From Setomelanomma holmii (Eukaryota; Ascomycota; Dothideomycetes; Pleosporales; Phaeosphaeriaceae): a stretch of DNA of 34,255 nucleotides. The translations under genes were made by a program, and so were the position numbers. This document shows positions 10,264 to 20,721 of this stretch, piece by piece. Location: assembly GCA_010015745.1 (NCBI GenBank), contig ML978354.1, positions 1 through 34,255 on the forward strand, in the 5' to 3' direction. The notes under the pieces were generated by a model that was given only the letters and a program-made list of their open reading frames with translations, searched no databases and was not told the origin of the DNA. Positions within the stretch are counted from its first letter, which is position 1. Each line of letters begins with the position of its first letter.

Positions 10264-11808
10264 CTACGGAGAGTCGGCCTGTGGAGTTATAGCAAACAGC
10301 TTGTTGAACATGTTGCGTGGATCAAACTTCGCTTTCAGCTCCTGAAGTCGTTCGTAGTTAGCACCGAAAACGTCTTTCGACCTCTCTTCGTATTCTGTGA
10401 TAGGTAAGCATAGATTCCAAGAAGCCATGTTACTTTGCTTACGATCATAATTTCCGTACACCATGGTAGCACCGTGCTCTCCCCTCTTGCCAATCCAGCC
10501 ATCTTCGCTTTGCCCAGTCTCAGCACCTCCTCTCTCCAGTTCTGCTTTGAACAACTTCGCAACGTCGCGCGACCACTGTCGGCAAGCAGCGTCGTTCTTT
10601 TCATCCCACCATATCGGTGCAATGGCGCTGTTGAAATGTCGCCCACGATTTGCGAAAGCCATGGCTGTGTTGGGCACTTCAATAATCTTGGTTGGGTCAA
10701 GGAGCTCCCACATGATCTGGCTGCCCTTCGCGTCCTCGACCTCGTCTGTGAACTTGGTGTATGCGTCGAGGACGGACAGAACAAATTCTGCACGGATCGG
10801 GAGTTCAAATGAAGAGCCTTTGAGCGAGGCGCGCGCTCCGATGGGCGGTGCTAGCAGCTTATTGGCGTTCTCGTAAGTCACCATTGCCATGGTGCTTGCG
10901 ACAGGCTTCAGGTCCAGGATGTCCTTGAAGAGCGCTTTGCCCTCGTCCTCTGGGCCGATGAATACAACTGCTGCGAAAAACATCGTTTGAAATCCCGCAT
11001 CAGGTGGCTTGACGAATCCAAGGCCGCTGCTTCCACGTCCCGATGCTTGGCTCTTTCCATCGGGTCCTGGACTGAAGATCTTGTTACTGGCCTCTACGAC
11101 ACCTGTAATAAGCTCAGGAACGGGAGGGAAGATCATGAAGCCAGCCCACACTTCGCCTTGTTCATACGCCTGGTACACAAACTCGACCGCAACCCCGAAG
11201 TTCTGACCTGCACCTCTCAATGCCCAGAAAAGGTCTTCATATTCCGTCTTCGAAGCCTTGACTACGCGGCCATCTGCTAGAGCGACGGTGCACTCGAGCA
11301 GATTGTCGTCAACGAGACCGTATTTGACGGTCAACCAACCAAAGCCGCCGCCCAGCGTAAGTCCGCCAACACCTGTGTCTGCCACAGTGCCGCCCACAGT
11401 TGCGAGGCCATGTGGAGCGAGCGCCGAGTCGACATCACCCCAAGTTGCGCCGCCGCCAACGCTGATAGTCTTCTTCTTGACGTCGACCAAGGTAGTGCGC
11501 AAATGCGTATTCAGATCGATGAGGAGCCCGCCGTCTGTAGATGATGCGCCAGCCGTAGAATGACCACCGCCCTTGACAGCAATATCAAGGTTGTGTTCCG
11601 ATGCGTATTTCAAAGCAATTGATATTGCCTCTACCGATTTCGGGATGAGGCAAGCCCCTGCCGGTTTCTCGGCTGCGCGCGACCACCGCCGGATGGACAT
11701 CGTGTAAGCTTCTTCGTCCTCCTCAGTGACGAGCTGTGCGTCGGTGTCTTTGAGAAGCTTCCGTAACTCGACAACATGGTCGCTGGTAATCGAGTCCCTG
11801 GGCGCCAT
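10264..11808 (-). CDS. FAD-linked oxidoreductase, PCMH/berberine-bridge-like
   Basis: This is an oxidase with a PCMH-type FAD-binding domain and a C-terminal BBE segment. The substrate is unknown; relatives include 6-hydroxynicotine oxidase-like and secondary-metabolism enzymes. The ORF is open for 514 codons. A 48-bp segment, 10395-10442 (GTAAGC...ATCACAG), is almost certainly an in-frame intron. Removing it gives the usual GNYDQYEERSKDVFGANY junction and 498 aa. FAD contacts are seen in AVKGGGHSTAGAS (His83, the site of 8-alpha-histidyl FAD linkage in the family), GGGATWGDV and GGLTLGGGFGWL. The Cys that forms the second flavin bond in bicovalent BBEs is absent (VGGTVADTGVGG). The C-terminus has the DPRNMFNKLF motif. 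There is no signal peptide, unlike many secreted BBE-like enzymes, so it is probably intracellular. Confidence 0.88.
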   Translation of the reverse strand: MAPRDSITSDHVVELRKLLKDTDAQLVTEEDEEAYTMSIRRWSRAAEKPAGACLIPKSVEAISIALKYASEHNLDIAVKGGGHSTAGASSTDGGLLIDLNTHLRTTLVDVKKKTISVGGGATWGDVDSALAPHGLATVGGTVADTGVGGLTLGGGFGWLTVKYGLVDDNLLECTVALADGRVVKASKTEYEDLFWALRGAGQNFGVAVEFVYQAYEQGEVWAGFMIFPPVPELITGVVEASNKIFSPGPDGKSQASGRGSSGLGFVKPPDAGFQTMFFAAVVFIGPEDEGKALFKDILDLKPVASTMAMVTYENANKLLAPPIGARASLKGSSFELPIRAEFVLSVLDAYTKFTDEVEDAKGSQIMWELLDPTKIIEVPNTAMAFANRGRHFNSAIAPIWWDEKNDAACRQWSRDVAKLFKAELERGGAETGQSEDGWIGKRGEHGATMVYGNYDRKQSNMASWNLCLPITEYEERSKDVFGANYERLQELKAKFDPRNMFNKLFAITPQADSP

Positions 11809-14161
11809 ATCTCCAAAGCGTTTGAGGACGGTTTATATCAGGGCTGCGGGGAACGTTTTGGTGTACAATGAAAAGCGTAACAACCAGATTGATTGTGGGG
11901 AGTCTTGGGAACCACAACTTATAGGTACCTAGCGAATGGCTCCTATGCCGCCTAGACGCATTGTAAAGATACGCGCTAGCCCAAGCGGCAAGTATGTCAG
12001 GCCTGTAGGATGCGGATGTAAGCTGACTCTTACATGGGCAGCCGTCAGCACTTTCTCGATTTGACGAAGGTCTGCACGTTTGCCGAAGTAGCGTTGATCA
12101 GCAGTACTTCGTAAGCTGCAGTCTCAAATAGAAGTCTTTATCATTGATGTCGGAACACGCCCTGGCATTTGGGCATCCAAACTAGTTCTCGTCAGTGACA
12201 ATGTGCTAGTCTTGAGGGCTGCAATGGCTTGCTTTACGCGTAAATATACCAACATGCTAGCGTGACATTTCGATAGTGCCCATGGATATAGGATGTGTAT
12301 CTCACAGCCATACACGTATCCTGCTCAAGCCACATACGAAGCAAGCGTACATTCAGGTAGGGCGAGCGTTTGAGCTTGGTTTCCTGAGAAGACTAGGCCT
12401 CAAGGGTGCCATTCTCGAGTGGTGGAGCTCGATGCGCAATACCTTTCGTTAGACATCTTGAGTGTGAGCTGTCGTTACCAGGAAATTGTGTTGTATGTAC
12501 TCAGGCGACGCCGATTTCGGACAGCCGGAAATATATCATCTTGTATAGACCCGAACCCGCTGTGCTTAGCTCTCGAAGAGTCGAGAGAAACAGTCGAACC
12601 TGCTTCTATATTCGGTCCAGGCGTTGCTACTTGCCATGCAATCACGACGTGTGCCACGAAAAGTCTGCAAACTATGCTACTGTCTGCGTCAAAACTCGAG
12701 TGTTCATCAGTCGAAGGTAGGCCGCCGCATCGTAGGAAAGGGAACATGTTCATTTCATCACGTCGGGGAGCTAGAAGCGAAGTAAGTATCGTGCGTGTCG
12801 TGCGTGTCGTGCGTTGGCAGCATAACAACGATAGTTGATGTCGTGGAGTTGCGCGAGCGTCGCTTGGGCTGGCGGATCCGAACCTGCATGGCGTCTTCCG
12901 CCTGTCATCGCAACGCGCGCGCTCTGCATCAACTTCACGAAGATTTCCACATCCCCATAAGCATTCTGTCACTCAAGCCTACGCGATCGTGCTCAACCCA
13001 GCGCCAGCTTCGCGTGTGGTCCCTTCGCCTGTACCTGCCGCGAGTTACACGAGAGCCCTCGATTCGACATGCGGTTGTTGATCTTCGTAGGCTTCTGGCC
13101 GAGTAACGCTATATACAAACTGAGAGCAGACTGAGCTGCGTGTGATTCCTGGCTGAGGCCGCGATGACTGACCGCACCACCGCTGCGAGAGGCGATTGAA
13201 GCGTACTCGTTGCTCCCGCGAGGCAAGCGGGCCGGACTCATTTTCAAGAGCTGGAACTATGCCACGGGAGGTAAGATCGTGAATGAGGACGATGCGATGG
13301 CTGGGCTGTGGCCGTGGGAGAAGAAAGCACAGACGACGAAGCTCAAGGCGTTGAGTGGCAGCGACCTCCAGGCAATGCTGGCACCCAGGCGACAGGCCTA
13401 CGGAAGGTGCGCCCGGAATAAGAGTAGGGCGCGACTCAACAATTCGCACTCTATAGGCGTGACTTACGCTGCTTGACGGGTGCAGCTTGTTGCCCAAACT
13501 GTTGGTAATATCCCAGAAGGTCGCATTATTGCTCTTGCAGCCATGTTCTCTATCCTTCCACACGCCTGTCTTATGCCCGCCTACTGCATTTAGACAGAGC
13601 GGTGCCTGAGGCTCGAATGGTGGTTCCATGGTAGCAACCCTTGTATCTAGTCGTGAGTTAGCAGACCGCTACCAGTGTTCTAGAGGACATTCAAAGGAGA
13701 CCTCCGGGCGCATGAGGGATTAGACATGCGTTTGACCAGGCTCGTGAGGCGCGACAGGCACTGAGTGTGATTCTCCTCATGTCTCAGGACTGCCATTTAT
13801 TGCACGAGCCGATCATGTCTCACCATCCAGCACCATCGTAGGCTCAAGTTCATAGCCCACGGAAGTCGATGTAGCATTGAAGCCACGTAGGAACGAAGTA
13901 ATTGGTACCGATCGAACCATGGAACGGTAGCATAACATATTCAAGCCTTAACACAAACTGAGCTCAACCATGGTCCTCCACGCGCTAACAATTTCCCCCA
14001 TATTCAGGATTACTTCACAATACTCTGAAGATCGCATCTGCTGCTTTTTGCTTCTCTAAATCTCGAATAGCTCTTGTTCCTTAACAATAGCATATTCGCC
14101 TTGATTTGCAGCCAATACGACCACCACAACGATAGCCTCTACATAGCGACCTACCCGCACC
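11809..14161. other. Gene-poor 2.35 kb
   Basis: No gene can be supported here. ORFs on both strands (for example 12972-12475 minus and 13629-13045 minus) are Arg/Ser/Cys-rich or conflict with an equally open opposite strand. Around 13180-13410 the plus frame is protein-like (KRAGLIFKSWNYATGGKI). The minus strand offers an alternative with a GTAAGT donor near 13470, so neither is safe. The last 150 bp or so before 14162 should hold the promoter of the Cys-rich gene. Confidence 0.5.
12791..12814. repeat. 9-bp tandem repeat, about 2.7 copies
   Basis: The unit GTGCGTGTC is repeated in tandem (two full copies and a partial one). It is a short simple repeat inside the gene-poor region, with no evident function. 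Confidence 0.8.
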
Positions 14162-15226
14162 ATGTATCCACCACAACGTCCTCAGCCAACAGCTGGGTTT
14201 GTTCGATTCCAAGGCCCCCAGGTGCCGCGGCCGCAATCCCATTCGGCTATCTCCTCGAACTTGATCTTCGGTGGCTTCTCCTTTGGTGTAGCACCGATCC
14301 CCTCCTGTTACCATCATTTCCATCAAGGACCGCGGAATGGATACTACACCCCCCAACCCGTCGCGCCTGTTCAGCGTATTCCTCCGGCTCAACCATTGCT
14401 TGTTCAAAGCACGATACCGACTCTGCCTGCACCCAAGACCAAGACAAGACAAGTCATTTGCTGGCGATGCCACCAGAATGGCTGGAATAGCACCTGCGAT
14501 GATGGGGCAAAAAGAAGAACAGAAACTGACGAGTGCCACAACTGCACATTGTCAGGAAGAGGTTGCTTCACGATCAAATGTCAAAAGTACGATGAGGATA
14601 CCTGTCATAAACAGAATTGTCCCTTCGTACACAAGGATCAAGTCGAACAGTATCCAAATTCTTCAGGCTTTCTGCCAAAGAACAAGAAGAGGAAGGCAGG
14701 TATAGATAGGACTAGGAGCCCTGTGGACATGGAAATATGTGGAGAGGAATGGAAACCCTCCTCAAAGAAGGAAGAGGCCGATGATGGAGGAAAGAATGGA
14801 AAGGAAAAGTCACGGAGGAAGAGAAAGAGTGACTTTCCAGAGTTCAAAGACAAGCCGTCGAAGACAAAAAGGAAGTGTGATTCTCCGCAGGTTGAGGAGA
14901 GTTTGTCAAAGAACAAGTTGCCTGACATGGAGGATGATGGCTCGGAAGATGCTATCATGAAAGAGCCAAGGCCAAGTCAAGAAGAGGATGATGATGGCTG
15001 TGGAGCTGCCATCATGGAGGAGCTAGGTCGGCAGGAGGTGGTTGATGATGACCTCGAAGATGTCATTATGGTAGAGCCAAGTCAAGAAGAACATGGTGAC
15101 GGCTCAGGCTCTGCCTTCAGAAAGGGCTTATATGGTGAGGGGGACAAGAATGGCTTGGAACCTGCGCTCGATCTTGTGCTATTCGGAGAGGACCCTGAGG
15201 AGTTTGAGGAATCCGGGGAAGAATGA
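14162..15226 (+). CDS. Cys-rich CCCH-type zinc-finger protein with acidic repeat tail
   Basis: This is an unrecognised fungal protein of 354 aa in a single exon; the start context is CACCATGT. The N-terminus (1-95) is Pro/Gln-rich and probably disordered. Residues 99-155 form a Cys/His cluster: ICWRCHQNGWNSTC, then ECHNCTLSGRGC, then a CCCH finger (C-x7-C-x4-C-x3-H) ending NCPFVHKDQ. It is followed by Lys/Arg-rich segments resembling nuclear localisation signals (KNKKRKAG, KSRRKRKS). The tail is strongly acidic, with three degenerate copies of a D/E-rich unit. The same Cys layout recurs in the gene at 21704-20722. CCCH fingers often bind RNA; that role here is inference. Nuclear location is inferred from the basic stretches. 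Confidence 0.75.
   Translation: MYPPQRPQPTAGFVRFQGPQVPRPQSHSAISSNLIFGGFSFGVAPIPSCYHHFHQGPRNGYYTPQPVAPVQRIPPAQPLLVQSTIPTLPAPKTKTRQVICWRCHQNGWNSTCDDGAKRRTETDECHNCTLSGRGCFTIKCQKYDEDTCHKQNCPFVHKDQVEQYPNSSGFLPKNKKRKAGIDRTRSPVDMEICGEEWKPSSKKEEADDGGKNGKEKSRRKRKSDFPEFKDKPSKTKRKCDSPQVEESLSKNKLPDMEDDGSEDAIMKEPRPSQEEDDDGCGAAIMEELGRQEVVDDDLEDVIMVEPSQEEHGDGSGSAFRKGLYGEGDKNGLEPALDLVLFGEDPEEFEESGEE
14931..15110 (+). repeat. Degenerate coding repeat in acidic tail
   Basis: Three imperfect units are encoded, each with a D/E run, then (A/V)IM, E-(P/L) and often SQEE: SEDAIMKEP, CGAAIMEEL and LEDVIMVEP. At DNA level GATGATG and AGCCAAGTCAAGAAGA recur. This suggests internal duplication of the tail of the Cys-rich protein. 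Confidence 0.6.
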
Positions 15227-16014
15227 ACTCAATAGGCGGAGTAGCACCAAATCTGACACGTGCGATGCACTTTCGCTTGTTGTTTCATCTAGGTTTTCCA
15301 AATCTATTGTAGCAATCGCGCATACCCTAGACGATACCTTCTTGTACACGACTCAAGTCAAGTTCTATCGCTCGATATTTGGAAGCAACAGCAACAGGGT
15401 GTGCTATAATTCGTGCGCTCTCAGATCCCGTCCCTGCGAAACATGAGAAGGATTTCTCTGCTCTCGTAGAAGCCTGGCTGTCTTCAGAGTACTTCAGAAG
15501 TGACAATGCAGAGGCAAAAGTATTTGAGGTTATGTAGAGTCTCGTGAGCCATGTGTTTCCGCGATGAGGTTTCGCAAGGCGCGCGCACGAATTGCTGCAC
15601 GACCTCGTGACGACATCGGCGGTGACTTCGCAGCGGAGTCAAATGTATGGCCCGACGACGCCTCGACATTCAACCGGAAGCTGCAAGTCTCCCCCCAATC
15701 CTTGTTCGCGAGGAAAAGTTTCTGCTGTCTATAATCAGTTGTAGCAGTTGCAGTGCAGATTGTCATTTGCGAGGTGATCTTTACCCCGCGTGCCGTTACC
15801 GAACAAGTCTCCAGCCGAGGCTTCCCCAAAAATAACCCCAGGAAAGCGTGGGAAGCCATCGTACCTGGATCAAGTACGAGTATCGCCCGTATTGTGACTA
15901 ATGACCATGACAGAACTTGCATCGCACCGACAATGACCCGAAATCCGGTCTTGAAGAAGCTATATAGATGGCTCCTCCTAGTTTGATAGAGTCAGGTACT
16001 CATTGTGTAAGTTC
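15227..16014. other. Intergenic between Cys-rich gene and GH1 gene
   Basis: These 788 bp contain one minus-strand open frame, 15922-15530. From its inner ATG at 15859 it would encode 110 aa, with segments such as TDYRQQKLFLANKDWGETC. No domain, splice support or homologous neighbour backs it. I leave it as an unproven candidate. The DNA just before 16015 must carry the GH1 promoter. Confidence 0.4.
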
Positions 16015-17961
16015 ATGATGAAGCTGTACGCTATTCTCGTAGGCGGCGCAGTGGGCGCCGCCCAACAAGTGTACATACCATTCGATGGACCTTCTGCTCG
16101 ACCGCAATGCGCCTTTTAACAATTCGTACGCAACGGCGCGGCCTTCCCACAGCTTCCGCCAGTTTAGCTTCACGCAGACAGAGACAGTGCGTACCGCAAC
16201 AGCTCGCCCATCACCTTCCACCACTACATCTTATGCACCGACGTACGCCTCGCTTAGCAGCCTGATACCCAATTTGACAACAACTCAATGGGGCGACTGG
16301 CAGTCCGGATCGAATGCTACAGCCACAGACATTGCCAATCCGTACGGAAACGCCTCTTGGAGTGCTCTCTGGAGTGCTGTCCCTTGGGTCAACTTCACAA
16401 AGGGTATCTATTCGACAACGGTGGCACCTACACCTGTACCGAGCAGCGAGTTGGTCTTGCCTCCACCTGAAGTATTCGGCCCACAGGATTGCTATTTCTT
16501 CCCTGCGAATTTCATGCTTGGTGTAGCAGCGTCTGCGGTACAGATTGAGGGCGCGGTCGCAGACGAGGGCCGAACACCGGTTCATATGGACGTGCTCAGT
16601 CTCCTTTCTCCCGGATCATCAGACAACTTCATCGCAAATGAGAATTACTATCTTTACAAGCAAGTAAGTCAACACCATTGTACGAAATGCAGGTGAGAAA
16701 TACACTGACTTCGTACACCAATTCTTAGGACATCGAACGTATCGCCGCCATGGGTGGAAAATATTACCGGTTTTCGATCCCTTGGACACGCATTCTGCCC
16801 TTTGTTCTTCCCGGAACGCCCGTCAACCACCAAGGACTCGCGCACTATGACGAACTTATCAACTTCGTGCTCGAGAAAGGAATGCTACCAGCTATTGTTC
16901 TGCACCACACAGACTCTCCGCTGCAATTCTACTCCGACATCTCCGACATTCCCATTGCCAGCGGAACTGGCATAGGCTACATAGACTCCGGATTCCAGAA
17001 GACATACAATAATGTTTCATTTCAGGATGCATTTGTGAATTACGGCAAGATCGTTATGTCACACTATGCCGATCGCGTGCCGATTTGGTGGACATTCAAC
17101 GAGCCACTTCTTGGTTCAAGAAATGGCAAGTCCATTGATGCAGTTGTGAAATCCCATGCTAGGTTATACCACTTTTACCACGACGAGATCAAGGGTCACG
17201 GCAAGGTGTCACTGACTTTCAATGACAACTTTGGGGTCCCACGAAACCCCAACGATGCAGCGGACGTTGATGCCGCCAATCACTTCAACAGCTTCCAGCT
17301 CGCCACCTTTGCGAACCCCATCTTCCTTGGCCAGGACTATCCTGAATCGTACACATCCACAATTGCCGACTACGTACCTTTGACCGCAGAAGACCTACAT
17401 TACGTCAACGGCACTGCAGACTTCTTCTCAATTCAGCCCTACACTGCAACGGTGGTGACCCCTCCGCCAAATGGTACTATTGCATCATGCGCTTCCGATC
17501 CGAGTCATCCGCTACGTCCTTACTGCGTTGCTCAAAGTACGACTACCACAACGGGATGGAACATTGGATATCGAAGTCAGTCGTACGTCTACTTGACGCC
17601 TGCGTACTTCCGCACCTACCTTAATTACCTGTACAACAAATTCCGCGCACCGGTTGCTGTGACGGAATTTGGCTTCCCTGTCTTTGGCGAGGCGGAGAAG
17701 GAACAGCCAGACCAGGAATTTGACAGCCCTCGCTCATGGTACTATCAGTCGTACTTGAATGAAGGGCTGAAGGCGATCTGGGAGGATGGTGTGGATTTCA
17801 TTGGCGCTTTCGCGTGGAGTTGGGCCGATAATTGGGAGTTTGGAGACTACGATGCGTATTTTGGCATTCAGACCGTCAATCGCACGACGCAAGAGCGGAG
17901 GTATAAGAAGAGCTTCTTTGACTTCGTGGATTTCGTTGAGAGCAAAAGGCAACCGTCTTAG
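16015..17961 (+). CDS. Secreted glycoside hydrolase family 1 beta-glucosidase-like
   Basis: This is a predicted extracellular GH1 enzyme cleaving beta-glycosidic bonds. The signal peptide MMKLYAILVGGAVGAA starts at 16015. A Ser/Thr-rich N-terminal region of about 150 residues, with several N-glycosylation sites, precedes the catalytic barrel. The intron 16664-16728 (GTAAGT...TTCTTAG) joins YLYKQ to DIERIAAMGGKYYRFSIPW. The acid/base Glu lies in WWTFNEP (codon 17101) and the nucleophile Glu in VAVTEFGFP (codon 17665); the motif is TEFG instead of the common TENG. The end has FAWSWADNWEFGDYDAYFGI. The join near 16115 is problematic. Reading from the signal peptide hits TAA at 16114-16116, while the next coding frame is shifted by one. 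Either one extra T in the TTTT run breaks the gene, or a 94-bp intron 16069-16162 (GTGTAC...CGCCAG) removes this part. Confidence 0.82.
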
Positions 17962-18356
17962 GCATGGACTCGTCTGTATCTGGTGGTGTAGATGAGAATG
18001 CACATTGAAAAATGAAGACATTGACACCTGCGCTGTCGCGCATGGAATTCGACTTATGGATAACTAGATCTGGTGCATGATCGCGTGGTTTTTACCCCAC
18101 ATCGGGAACATGGGAACTATGCACGTTTCGATCCGAGGGGTTGCGATCGGCAAGCCACACCCGTCGACTTCGTCATCATCAACAATGTAGCCGATCTCTA
18201 GACAACCATGCGCTATCGCGAAAAGGCACCTGGGCCAGTGTCCATGCCATCATTATCCTTCGCTAGCCTCAGGACATTATATCTGAAGCGACTGCTACCG
18301 ACCTCCTACTCTTGCTGTCTCTTCACAAACGCATCACCGACCTAAAGTCGCCCACC
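17962..18356. other. Intergenic between GH1 and FMN oxidase genes
   Basis: These 395 bp lie between two plus-strand genes. They hold the GH1 3' region and the FMN oxidase promoter. A TATATC-type AT-rich stretch lies near 18278. No ORF or RNA gene is supported. Confidence 0.5.
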
Positions 18357-19646
18357 ATGGCCACCTCGAATGCTCACGATCTCGATTGTCTGACAATTGC
18401 CGAATTAGAGAAGCTTGCAGCGGAGCGCATGGACAAACAGACCCGCGACTATTATAACGAAGGTGCAGATCATGGTTCAACCTTAGCAGAGAACATGTCT
18501 GCATATCAAGTAAGAATAGAACTTGAGCTCCTCAAATCGAGTAAAAGAGTAACAATCGATTAGAAATATCGCATTCGACCTCGCGTCTTGCGGGATGTTT
18601 CTTCTGTGAATACCAGCGTTTCCATATTCGACTACACTAACAGTATTCCGCTCGGTGTCGCGCCAACAGCGATGCAAGGTTTGGCCCATCCCGACGGCGA
18701 ACTTGCCACCGCGCGCGCATGCAAGAACACGGGAATTGTGATGGGCCTCAGCAGTTTCAGTACCACGAGCTTGGAGGACGTTAAAGGCGCGCTTGGCCCA
18801 GGACATCCAGCCGCGCTGCAACTGTACCTTTTCGAAGAACGAGAGGAGAGTAAGAGACTGATCCAGCGAGCGAAGAAGGCAGGGTATAAGGCTGTCTTCT
18901 TGACGGTAGACACTCCAGTACTTGGGCGCAGGAACCTGGAGATCAGGAATCAGTTCAAGCTTCCCAAACATCTCAAAGTCGCCAACTTCAACCGTGACGA
19001 GGATGCGCACCACAGCGCCGACAGTAAAGAGGATAAGAAGAAGCCCGATGAGGAAACGGGAGCGAATCAGTCTCGTAAAAGAACGCAAGATTCCGACTCC
19101 AAGCGCACACCGCCCAAAGGTCCGATTACATTCCACACGCACGCCCCAAACCCGACTCTGGTATGGGAACGTGACATTGCATGGCTGAAGGAGATATGCC
19201 ATCCTGAAATGCAGGTTTGGGTCAAGGGCATCGCCACAGCCGAAGATGCACTTCTTGCTTGCCATCATGGCGTCGACGGCATCGTTGTCTCGAACCATGG
19301 CGGACGTCAACTGAACGGCGCTCTTGCGACGATCGACGCACTACCCGAAGTCGTTGAGGCCGTTCGCTCGCAGTCCAAGAAGATTCCTGTGCATGTTGAC
19401 GGTGGCATCCGCCACGGTACCGACGTATTCAAAGCGCTCGCGTTGGGTGCAGACTTCGTATGGGTTGGCCGGCCAGTACTATGGGGATTGGCATACAAAG
19501 GTCAAGAGGGCGTGGAGTTGTGTTTAAAACTACTGAGTGATGAGGTCAGGCTGTGTATGGGACTAGCCGGCGTGACAAAAGTTGAGGATATTGGGAAGGA
19601 GTATCTGGTCAAGTTGGATCGGAGCGGATTCATGAGTCGATTGTGA
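18357..19646 (+). CDS. FMN-dependent 2-hydroxyacid oxidase/dehydrogenase
   Basis: This enzyme oxidises (S)-2-hydroxy acids (lactate/glycolate type) with FMN; the exact substrate is not readable. Exons are 18357-18509 and 18564-19646. The 54-bp intron 18510-18563 is GTAAGA...CGATTAG, and the product is 411 aa. The start was taken at 18357 because of the context CCCACCATGG; an in-frame codon at 18312 is not ATG-supported. Family motifs: YYNEGADHGSTLAENMSAY (substrate Tyr region), PLGVAPTAMQGLAHPDGE, and VSNHGGRQLNG with the catalytic His at about residue 296. They end with VDGGIRHGTDVFKALALGA and VGRPVLWGLA for FMN phosphate binding. A charged Lys/Glu/Asp-rich insertion sits at about residues 195-236, in the loop that is variable in this family. 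No mitochondrial presequence or heme-b domain is seen, so it is not a cytochrome b2. It ends in SRL, which fits a C-terminal PTS1 and suggests a peroxisomal location. Confidence 0.88.
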
Positions 19647-20721
19647 GTCTGGCTGAGTATGTATATATGCGCGTGTAACCTCAATCTACTGTTATGACCT
19701 TCCATCCCCGAAGCTTGTAAAGGTGATCTACTGTACTCTCATTCGACGTCCATGCTGCCCAGGATATTGTCCACGCATACTGAGGGTCGCTGAGTCCATA
19801 CTGGCAAGAGGGCAATGACAGCAACATCTTCTTCAAGCTCCCGCGCAAGGCAGGGGACTCGACGAAAATAGACCGAGGCAATCACAGCCATCAGACCCGA
19901 CTATCTGACGAACTGCGATTGACGGTCGAGGCTACCAGCCGCTTTGAAAGCGACTGAGCGCCTTACTCATGTTCCACCCATCGCACGCATTCGGCGACCG
20001 ATCAAACATGGTGGGGGCGGCCAGTAACATCAACACACCGAGCAACCACGCACTTCCTCGAGGGTGACATTGTTGGCATCTACTGTTTCTCTCGCGAGAA
20101 CAGAGGCTATGTCGCCGTCTCGAGTGAAGCCCTTCATACCAGAGATCGGCGTATGACAGGTGACGTGGCTGCTGGGCTTGTCAGCCTCGCGCGGGGGTCT
20201 TGATGAAGCCATCCCGATGCAGAGGTCCGAGACGTCTGTGAGATGTGCCGTGGTGTCGAGTAGCCGGAAAGCACACAGCGCTACATGGGCCGCTCATAAA
20301 AGAAGGCAGATTCCAGCAGGTAATGCACACGTTACTAGGCGATCTTTCGATGAGGAGAAAAGAAGAGCGTGAGAGGCGAGGGGCTGCGGGCTTTAAATAT
20401 GTACAGGGCAGCGTTCGTGCGTTGAAAGTCAGCTAGCACGTGGGGCGGAAGCGTCAGTGAAGGTGAAGTGAATGCCTAGGTAGCTGGTCACATGGCTGTG
20501 TTGATATTTCTTCTGCGCAACACAAGCAAGTTTGAAAGCGCGCATACACGAGCATCCGCGCAGCTACTCGTTCAGGTCGGAAGCGCGCTCCGATCGCTGA
20601 GTTCAAAAATTGCAGTGAGCTTGTATTTCAGATTGTATTGTACTTGGGCTCAGCATCACCCTCAGAAGTTCGAAATCGATCTATGTGGCTGATTAGCACG
20701 TAATCCTTTGACGCATCGCAT
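19647..20721. other. Gene-poor 1.07 kb between convergent genes
   Basis: This stretch lies between the 3' ends of the FMN oxidase (plus) and the coiled-coil/Cys gene (minus). Around 20040-20210 both strands are open and protein-like (plus FLEGDIVGIYCFSRENRGY; minus overlapping). I cannot decide between them or name a family. Nothing else was identified. Confidence 0.45.

Noticed and set aside
12475..12972. Minus-strand 165-codon ORF
   Set aside because: Arg/Cys/Thr-rich composition, an overlapping plus-strand ORF of similar length, no domain and no splice support.
13045..13629. Minus-strand 194-codon ORF, and opposite plus frame at 13180-13410
   Set aside because: Both strands are open and partly protein-like. 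I could not decide the coding strand or find a family, so no gene was called.
15530..15859. Minus-strand 110-codon ORF between the Cys-rich and GH1 genes
   Set aside because: No recognised domain and no clear intron or signal. It is kept only as a mention in the intergenic entry.
18483..19310. Minus-strand 275-codon ORF over the FMN oxidase gene
   Set aside because: Antisense of the conserved FMN oxidase frame; no own motifs.
20030..20212. Protein-like frames on both strands
   Set aside because: Mutually exclusive short frames without start, splice or family evidence.
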